27,114 bases of DNA from Gemmatimonadota bacterium (GTDB lineage Bacteria > Latescibacterota > UBA2968 > UBA8231), in assembly GCA_028875335.1 (NCBI GenBank), contig JAPPEF010000151.1:1-27114 (forward strand), read 5' to 3'. Under the pieces are notes generated by a model, which was not told the origin of the DNA, did not search any database, and saw only the letters and a list, made by a program, of their open reading frames with translations. Below, piece by piece: positions 22,639 through 27,114 of the stretch. The position numbers and the translations under genes are program-made. How positions within the stretch are numbered: the first letter of the stretch is position 1; each line of letters opens with the position of its first letter.

Positions 22639-23397
22639 CTAGACCATTTCCGCACTAAAACGGCCATCAGGGTACTCCACCCACAGCAGGCAGAGACCGT
22701 GCGCAGGGGCCGTGGCACCGGCCGCAGTGCGGTCGCCGTTGGCGAGTAATTCAGCGATGGCCGTCGTCGGCCTCGTGCCGCGGCCAATTTCGACCATGGT
22801 GCCGACGAGGATCCGCACCATGTGGCGCAGGAAGCGGTTGGCCTCGATTTCAAAGACTAGCTCGCGGCCGCGTTGGGACCAGACCGCGTCAAAGACGTGG
22901 CAGGTCAGGCGCTCGGGAATGGGGTCTTGTTTGCAAAAGGCTCCAAAAGAGTGTTCGCCGCAGAGTGAGTGAGCGGCTGCGGCCATAGGTGCCAGAGACA
23001 GCGCAGGATAATAGGTCCATACCTGAATGCGGTTGACGGCCGTCTTCCCCCGGTGAATGCGGTAGCGATAGCGCTTGCGGGTTGCGCTGTAGCGGGCGTG
23101 GAAATCTGCGGCGACCTCGTCGGCGGCGCGCACGGCAATGTCCGGGGGCAAGAGGCCGTTGAGGCTGCGGAGCAACCGGTCTGTAGGCAGCGCGGCCTCG
23201 GTCTGGAAATGAGCTACCTGCCCGAGGGCGTGAGTACCGGCGTCCGTGCGGCCCGCGCCGATGAGGCGGACCGGCTCTTTGAGTAGGGTGTGCAGAGCTT
23301 CTTCGAGCGCGTCTTGCACAGTGCGATTGCTCTTTTGGCTCTGCCAGCCGGCGAAGTGAGTGCCGTCGTATTCGATTACTAGGCGTAGCGTCCGCAT
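22639..23397 (-). CDS. truA: tRNA pseudouridine(38-40) synthase
   Basis: A 252-residue enzyme converting uridines 38-40 of the anticodon arm to pseudouridine. The catalytic aspartate is D52 in GAGRTDAGTHALGQVAHF. Family landmarks are IEYDGTHFAGWQSQ at the N-terminus, FHARYSATRKRYRYRI in the middle and ANRFLRHMVRILVGTMVEIG near the end. The frame opens at 23427, but the ATG at 23397, 4 nt after the ecfT stop, gives the usual family start MRTLRLVIEYDG. The ecfT-truA order is common in other phyla. Confidence 0.95.
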   Translation of the reverse strand: MRTLRLVIEYDGTHFAGWQSQKSNRTVQDALEEALHTLLKEPVRLIGAGRTDAGTHALGQVAHFQTEAALPTDRLLRSLNGLLPPDIAVRAADEVAADFHARYSATRKRYRYRIHRGKTAVNRIQVWTYYPALSLAPMAAAAHSLCGEHSFGAFCKQDPIPERLTCHVFDAVWSQRGRELVFEIEANRFLRHMVRILVGTMVEIGRGTRPTTAIAELLANGDRTAAGATAPAHGLCLLWVEYPDGRFSAEMV

Positions 23398-23401
23398 CGC
23401 C

Positions 23402-24202
23402 CTAACGCAAAAAGTACACGAGCGCAATCAAGCCTAGGGCGGCCAAGGCGAATAGACCGTCGGCGCGGCCAAAGCGCAGCGGGCGATAGTGGGTGCGTTC
23501 GGCTCCGCTAGCGTAGCAGCGGCTCTCCATGGCCAAGGCGAGGCGATCGGCGCGACCGCAGGCTGCGACGAGGAGGGGTACTAGGAGGGGCACGAGGTTT
23601 TTGCTGCGGCGCAGAAAAGAGCCGCCAAAGTCGGCCCCGCGCGCTAGTTGGGCTTTGCGCAGGCGCTCGGCTTCGTCGAGAAGCACGGGAATGAATCGCA
23701 GGGCAATGGAGATCATCAGCGCCATGTCGCCGGCCGGGAAACCAAAGCGGCGCAAGGGGTTAAAGAGACGCTCTAGGCCGCTAGTTATCTCCATCGGCGC
23801 AGTCGTGAGCGTCAAGAGCGTGGCGGCGACGATGGCCGCGGCTAGCCGCGCGGTGAAGAAGGCCCCCAAGTGCAGGCCCTCGGCGGTCAGGACATGATCG
23901 GAAAAGGGCAACGGCAAGACGGCGCGGCCGGGCGTGAGCAGCGCGTGGAGGCCAAAGGTGAACAGGAAGAGCCAGGCAAAGGTTTTGAGCTGGCGCAGGA
24001 GGAGGCGCAAAGGCACCTGCGCCAAGACGATGACCACCAGTAGGAAAGCTCCAAGCAGCAGCAGGGCGAGTGCGTTGGGCGCGGCAAAAGCCGCCAGCGT
24101 CAGCGCGAAAACGCCCCCTAACTTGGTGCGCGGGTCGAGGCGGTGGATCGGCGAGTCGAGCGCGAGGTAGCGGCCGAGCGCGATGTCCTGTAAAAAGGCC
24201 AA
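23402..24202 (-). CDS. ecfT: Energy-coupling factor transporter transmembrane protein EcfT
   Basis: A 266-residue EcfT/CbiQ-type protein. The N-terminus (LQDIALGRYLALDSPIHRLDP and RTKLGG) is characteristic, followed by five or six hydrophobic helices. The coupling-helix motifs that touch the ATPases are present as QLARGADFGG and, less typically, AMESRCYASG with Cys in place of the usual Gly. EcfT joins two ATPases and an S-component to import vitamins or metals. No ecfA gene is in the window. The start is a TTG (24202), the second codon after the stop of the substrate-binding protein gene and in the same frame, with no Shine-Dalgarno, so it probably depends on translational coupling or reinitiation. 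Confidence 0.85.
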   Translation of the reverse strand: MAFLQDIALGRYLALDSPIHRLDPRTKLGGVFALTLAAFAAPNALALLLLGAFLLVVIVLAQVPLRLLLRQLKTFAWLFLFTFGLHALLTPGRAVLPLPFSDHVLTAEGLHLGAFFTARLAAAIVAATLLTLTTAPMEITSGLERLFNPLRRFGFPAGDMALMISIALRFIPVLLDEAERLRKAQLARGADFGGSFLRRSKNLVPLLVPLLVAACGRADRLALAMESRCYASGAERTHYRPLRFGRADGLFALAALGLIALVYFLR

Positions 24203-24205
24203 GGG

Positions 24206-25171
24206 CTAGGGCAAGAAGCGGTTGGTGAAGACCGCGGTGGGGTCCACTACATCCTCTTTGATCAGGCCGACAGTCACCATCTGTTCCAATAGCTTCTGCC
24301 AGCGCTCTAGGGTCATGCTGCCGAGACCGTTCTGTTGGGCGACTGGATCGAGAACCATGTCCATGGATTCGGCGGCCCCATAGGCGAGAATGTCCATACC
24401 CATCTCGGGGTTGAGGCTGTTGATATGGCGGTTGGTCGCCTCTGGCTCGGCGAGGTATTTCTCCCAGCCTTTGACGCTAGCGCGGACTACGGCACCGACG
24501 AGTTCAGGTTCGGCGGCGATGCGCTCTTCAGTGGCGATGAGCACACTGGCATAGGGATTGAAGCCGGTGTCGGCTACGAGCAGGGCCTTGGGATCTCCGC
24601 CTTTGGTCCTGGCGACGAAAGGCTCGCTGAAGACGTAGCCCTGCTGGGCGAAATTCTCGTCCACGAGAAATTGGGCCACATTGCCGGGATAGGGGACGAT
24701 CGTGACGCCTTCAAATGGGTATTTCCAGCGCAGATAGTGCGAGAAGGCCGGGCGTTGCGACAAGGCTAAGGTGATGTTTTTGATTTGCGAAATGGAGTCG
24801 ATGCCCGAGCTCTCGTGGACGATGATGCAGTGCGGGTTGATCTGATAGGACGCCAGGAGCGCGACCACGGAGATTTGTTGGGCGCGTGCGTACAGGATGT
24901 CGTCGGCATTGACTAGGCCAAAGGCTACCGCGTCGGTGGCCACGCGCTGGACGACCGGCGAGTCTGGGCCGCCGCCGAGAATTTCGACCTCAACGCCGTT
25001 TTCCTCGTAGTAGCCGTGGACGGCGGCCGCGTACAAGCCGCCGTGTTCGGCTTCCGGGAACCAGTTGAGCGCAAGTTGGACCTTGGGCAGGGCGTCGGCT
25101 GTGGGTGCTTCTTTTTCAGCGGTGCAGGCGATGAGCGCGAGGAAAGCCGCTAAGAATGAGTATTTGAACAT
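24206..25171 (-). CDS. NMT1/THI5-type ABC substrate-binding lipoprotein
   Basis: A 321-residue protein with a lipoprotein signal and lipobox LIAC (Cys16), so it is anchored at the outer face of the inner membrane or in the outer membrane. The mature protein begins with QLALNWFPEAEHGGLYAAAV, the family hallmark of NMT1/THI5-like binding proteins, which take up pyrimidine precursors of thiamine, riboflavin or related small molecules. NADDILYARAQ and ALLASYQINPHCIIVH also match the family. A Shine-Dalgarno AGGAGA (25181-25186) precedes the ATG. The substrate cannot be assigned. It is third in the ATPase-permease-binding protein operon. Confidence 0.85.
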   Translation of the reverse strand: MFKYSFLAAFLALIACTAEKEAPTADALPKVQLALNWFPEAEHGGLYAAAVHGYYEENGVEVEILGGGPDSPVVQRVATDAVAFGLVNADDILYARAQQISVVALLASYQINPHCIIVHESSGIDSISQIKNITLALSQRPAFSHYLRWKYPFEGVTIVPYPGNVAQFLVDENFAQQGYVFSEPFVARTKGGDPKALLVADTGFNPYASVLIATEERIAAEPELVGAVVRASVKGWEKYLAEPEATNRHINSLNPEMGMDILAYGAAESMDMVLDPVAQQNGLGSMTLERWQKLLEQMVTVGLIKEDVVDPTAVFTNRFLP

Positions 25172-25219
25172 TATGGGAATTCTCCTAGTGATTGTGGTGA
25201 AAGTTGGTGCGCCGCCATT

Positions 25220-26002
25220 TCACTCGGGCGCGCCCGTCCAGCGTCTGAGCAAGAAATTACTCAAGCTGCCCACGGTGGTAAATAGCCCCAAGCCGAGCAA
25301 GGTGCAAAACAGAATGCAGGCGAACAGGTAGTCGGTTTTGGCTTGGCCGTTGGTGAGGATGATCAAGTAGCCGAGGCCAAAGTCCTTGGTGCCGTAGCCA
25401 GCGAAGAACTCGCCGACAATCGCGCCGATGACCGACAGGCCGCTGGAGATGCGGGCACCGACGAGCATCTGGGGGACAGCGCCGGGGACGCGGAGCTTGA
25501 ACAGCACTTGCCAGCGGTTGGCCTTGTTGAGCGCGAAGAAGTCGAGGATGTGGGGATCGACGCGGGTCAGGCCGTCGGTGGTATTGGCGATGACTGGGAA
25601 GAGGGCGATGATGAAGGAGACGGCCACCACGCCTTGGAGACCGTAGCCGATCCACAGGATGATCAGGGGCGCGATGGCTACGATGGGCATGGTCTGCAGG
25701 AAGATCGCGTATGGGTAGAGGCTGCGCTCGATGAGGCGCGACTGGGAAAACAGCAGGGCGACCAAGAAGCCAAAGGCAAAGCTGAGGACAAAGCCCAAGA
25801 TGGCCCCCGAGGCCGTCAGCAGGGTAGCCGACAGCAGGCGCGGCAAGTTGTCGGCGATGGCTTGGGCCACGAGCAAGGGACCGGGCAGCAGGAAAGGTTC
25901 GATCCCGAAGAGCGAGACTGCGCCTTGCCAGGTGCATAGAACCAAGGCGAAGAACAGCAGCGGAGGCAGGACGTTGGTCGTCAGGGAGTGCAGTCGTTTC
26001 AT
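25220..26002 (-). CDS. ABC importer permease (binding-protein-dependent)
   Basis: A 260-residue inner-membrane protein with about six hydrophobic helices and the EAA-like loop NKANRWQVLFKLRVPGAVPQ, which contacts the ATPase. The sequence resembles the SsuC/ThiX/RibX group (FLQTMPIVAIAPLIILWIGY; SGLSVIGAIVGEFFAGYGTK). The ATG overlaps the stop of the ATPase gene as ATGA, so translation is coupled. Confidence 0.9.
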   Translation of the reverse strand: MKRLHSLTTNVLPPLLFFALVLCTWQGAVSLFGIEPFLLPGPLLVAQAIADNLPRLLSATLLTASGAILGFVLSFAFGFLVALLFSQSRLIERSLYPYAIFLQTMPIVAIAPLIILWIGYGLQGVVAVSFIIALFPVIANTTDGLTRVDPHILDFFALNKANRWQVLFKLRVPGAVPQMLVGARISSGLSVIGAIVGEFFAGYGTKDFGLGYLIILTNGQAKTDYLFACILFCTLLGLGLFTTVGSLSNFLLRRWTGAPE

Positions 26003-26739
26003 GGGTCGTCGGCGTGGGCGAGTTGGCGCGAAATCCCGTTGGCTATGCGGATGAATTCAGGGGCGCTGCGCAGGTACGGCGAGCGCGGATAGGGAAACGG
26101 GATGGGGATGTCGGCGAGGATGCGACCGGGGCGCGCGCTCATTACGAAGACCCGCTGGCTGAGGAACACGGCCTCGGAGACGTTGTGCGTGACGAAGAGG
26201 CCGGTCCAGCGGTCTTCCTCCCACAGGCGCAGCAGTTCTTCGTTGAGCCGCTGGCGGGTGATTTCGTCGAGCGCGCCGAAAGGCTCGTCGAGGAGCAGGA
26301 TCTGGGGGCGCGTCACCAGTGCGCGGGCAATGGAGACTCTCATGCGCATGCCGCCGGAGAGCTGGGCTGGGTACGCAGCGGCAAAGTCGGTTAGGCCGAC
26401 CAGTTCAAGCGTCTGGGCGACGCGCTCGTCAGCGGCTTCGCGACGCAGTTCTAAGGGGAGGGTGATGTTGTGCGCGACCGAGCGCCAGGGCAGCAGCGTG
26501 GCGTCTTGGAAGACGAAGGCGAGGCCGAGCGGATCGTGGCCCTCCACGCGCAACTCGCCGCTCGTGGGCTGGTCGAGGCCGGCCACGAGGCGGAGGAAGG
26601 TGGATTTGCCGCAGCCGGAAGGCCCGACGATGGAGACGAATTGACCGCGGCTAATTTCCAGATTGAGGTCGTGCAGGGCTTGGACCCCGGAGGGGAAGTA
26701 CTTGTTGAGTCCTGCGGCTACGACTAGCTGAGACTCCAT
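25999..26739 (-). CDS. ABC importer ATPase
   Basis: A 246-residue ATP-binding subunit. It has Walker A (GPSGCGKST, 39-47), Q-loop Q78 (FVFQDATLLPW), signature LSGGM (127-131), Walker B (ILLLDEPFGALDE, from 147) and H-loop H185 (FVTHNVSEA). It belongs to the nitrate/sulfonate/thiamine-precursor importer group. The RBS GGAG (26746-26749) is 6 nt before the ATG. It is the first gene of the operon. The 155 bp upstream (26740-26894) show no TPP riboswitch features and no clear promoter. Confidence 0.92.
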   Translation of the reverse strand: MESQLVVAAGLNKYFPSGVQALHDLNLEISRGQFVSIVGPSGCGKSTFLRLVAGLDQPTSGELRVEGHDPLGLAFVFQDATLLPWRSVAHNITLPLELRREAADERVAQTLELVGLTDFAAAYPAQLSGGMRMRVSIARALVTRPQILLLDEPFGALDEITRQRLNEELLRLWEEDRWTGLFVTHNVSEAVFLSQRVFVMSARPGRILADIPIPFPYPRSPYLRSAPEFIRIANGISRQLAHADDP

Positions 26740-26894
26740 AATTGTCTCCAGGGGACTGCTTGCTTTAACTGGCAGGGGGATAGGAGTGGCTTTTCTGATG
26801 GGGCCGAAGTTCTCCTTAAAGAAAAACTAAAAAAAGCAGATCCAAACAATGATTAGCTCTTGAGGCTGTTGTGTCAACTTTGGACATTGTAGTC

Positions 26895-27114
26895 ATGCAA
26901 CGGGCATACCAATTTAGGCTTTATCCGACCCAAGAGCAGGACGACCTTCTCAACGTCCTCCGCTACCAGTCTTGCGTCCTCTATAACGAGGCGTTGGATG
27001 TTCGCAAGAAAGCCTATCGGACGAAGGGACAAACGCTCAACTTTGTCTCCCTCTGGAGGCGCTTTAAGGCCGACAGAAAAGAGCGGCCCGAAGACTTTGG
27101 GCTCTTGAATGCAA
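26895..27114 (+). CDS. tnpB: TnpB (IS200/IS605-family) RNA-guided nuclease, N-terminal part, runs off right edge
   Basis: The frame from the ATG at 26895 stays open to the window end (73 codons). The product begins MQRAYQFRLYPTQEQDDLLN, then VLRYQSCVLYNEALDVRKKA and LNFVSLWRRFKADRKERPED. This is the N-terminal beta-strand and HTH_OrfB segment of TnpB/IS1341-type proteins (AYxFRLYPTxEQ, LYNEALxxR). TnpB is the omega-RNA-guided nuclease of IS200/IS605 elements. The catalytic RuvC and zinc domains lie outside the window. No tnpA is seen upstream; whether the 155 bp before it contain the left end of the element is not determinable. Confidence 0.8.
   Translation, partial: MQRAYQFRLYPTQEQDDLLNVLRYQSCVLYNEALDVRKKAYRTKGQTLNFVSLWRRFKADRKERPEDFGLLNA

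Noticed and set aside
23402..24202. ecfT as part of a complete cobalt or nickel ECF importer feeding Ni-SOD
   Set aside because: There is no S-component or ATPase nearby and sodN is 13 kb away on the other strand; the link would be speculation.
26740..26894. TPP riboswitch upstream of the THI5-type importer
   Set aside because: Neither the CUGAGA nor the ACCUGA/GGAUAAUGCC conserved blocks could be found on the minus strand, so thiamine control is not supported.

Overview
The window looks like chromosomal DNA of an uncultured Gram-negative bacterium with an FCB-type cell envelope. A Latescibacterota- or Poribacteria-like lineage is my best guess; this is inference, because no marker gene was compared. 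The reasons are a PorV/PorQ-family outer-membrane barrel, several large exported proteins ending in FlgD/CHU_C-like C-terminal beta-sandwich domains, lamin-tail repeat proteins, a rhamnonate-dehydratase-like enolase-superfamily enzyme, a PhyH-family dioxygenase and a nickel superoxide dismutase. Most genes lie on the minus strand. I see no rRNA, tRNA or CRISPR array.

Layout. 1-4953 (minus): three paralogous exported discoidin-domain proteins, the first cut by the window edge. A 170-bp nested inverted-repeat element (401-570) separates the first from the other two. 5026-6246 (minus): RhmD-like dehydratase. 6342-7336: a decayed toxin-antitoxin-like island, with a truncated HTH antitoxin on plus facing a HEPN gene split by one in-frame stop plus its small overlapping partner on minus. 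7485-8850 (minus): dusB and a TPR protein. 8966-10604 (plus): a CBM9-like exported protein and sodN, the latter with its own promoter, RBS and terminator. 10664-16280 (minus): two giant lamin-tail-domain genes holding four and five copies of a repeat of about 504 bp. 16495-22213 (minus): a tight seven-gene run transcribed as htrA-like protease, pssA, DUF4321, tatA, gatA, porV-like, phyH-like. 22328-26739 (minus): an NMT1/THI5-type ABC importer (ATPase, permease, lipoprotein), then ecfT, truA and an RNHCP zinc protein. 26895-27114 (plus): the start of a TnpB gene running off the right edge.

How the genes fit together. The porV-like barrel and the four or more exported proteins with CHU_C/FlgD-type C-termini suggest a type IX-like export and surface-attachment route, but no core type IX gene is in the window. 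The seven-gene run mixes envelope maintenance (protease, phospholipid synthesis, Tat export, barrel protein) with GatA of indirect aminoacylation. The ecfT-truA pair keeps a common bacterial gene order, but the ECF ATPases expected beside it are absent and a classical ABC importer takes their place.

Most interesting: the lamin-tail arrays with EF-hand-like loops, the Sec-signal Ni-SOD whose predicted cleavage exposes the metal-binding N-terminal His, the nonsense-interrupted HEPN gene, the nested inverted-repeat element, and ecfT beginning at a TTG two codons after an in-frame stop.
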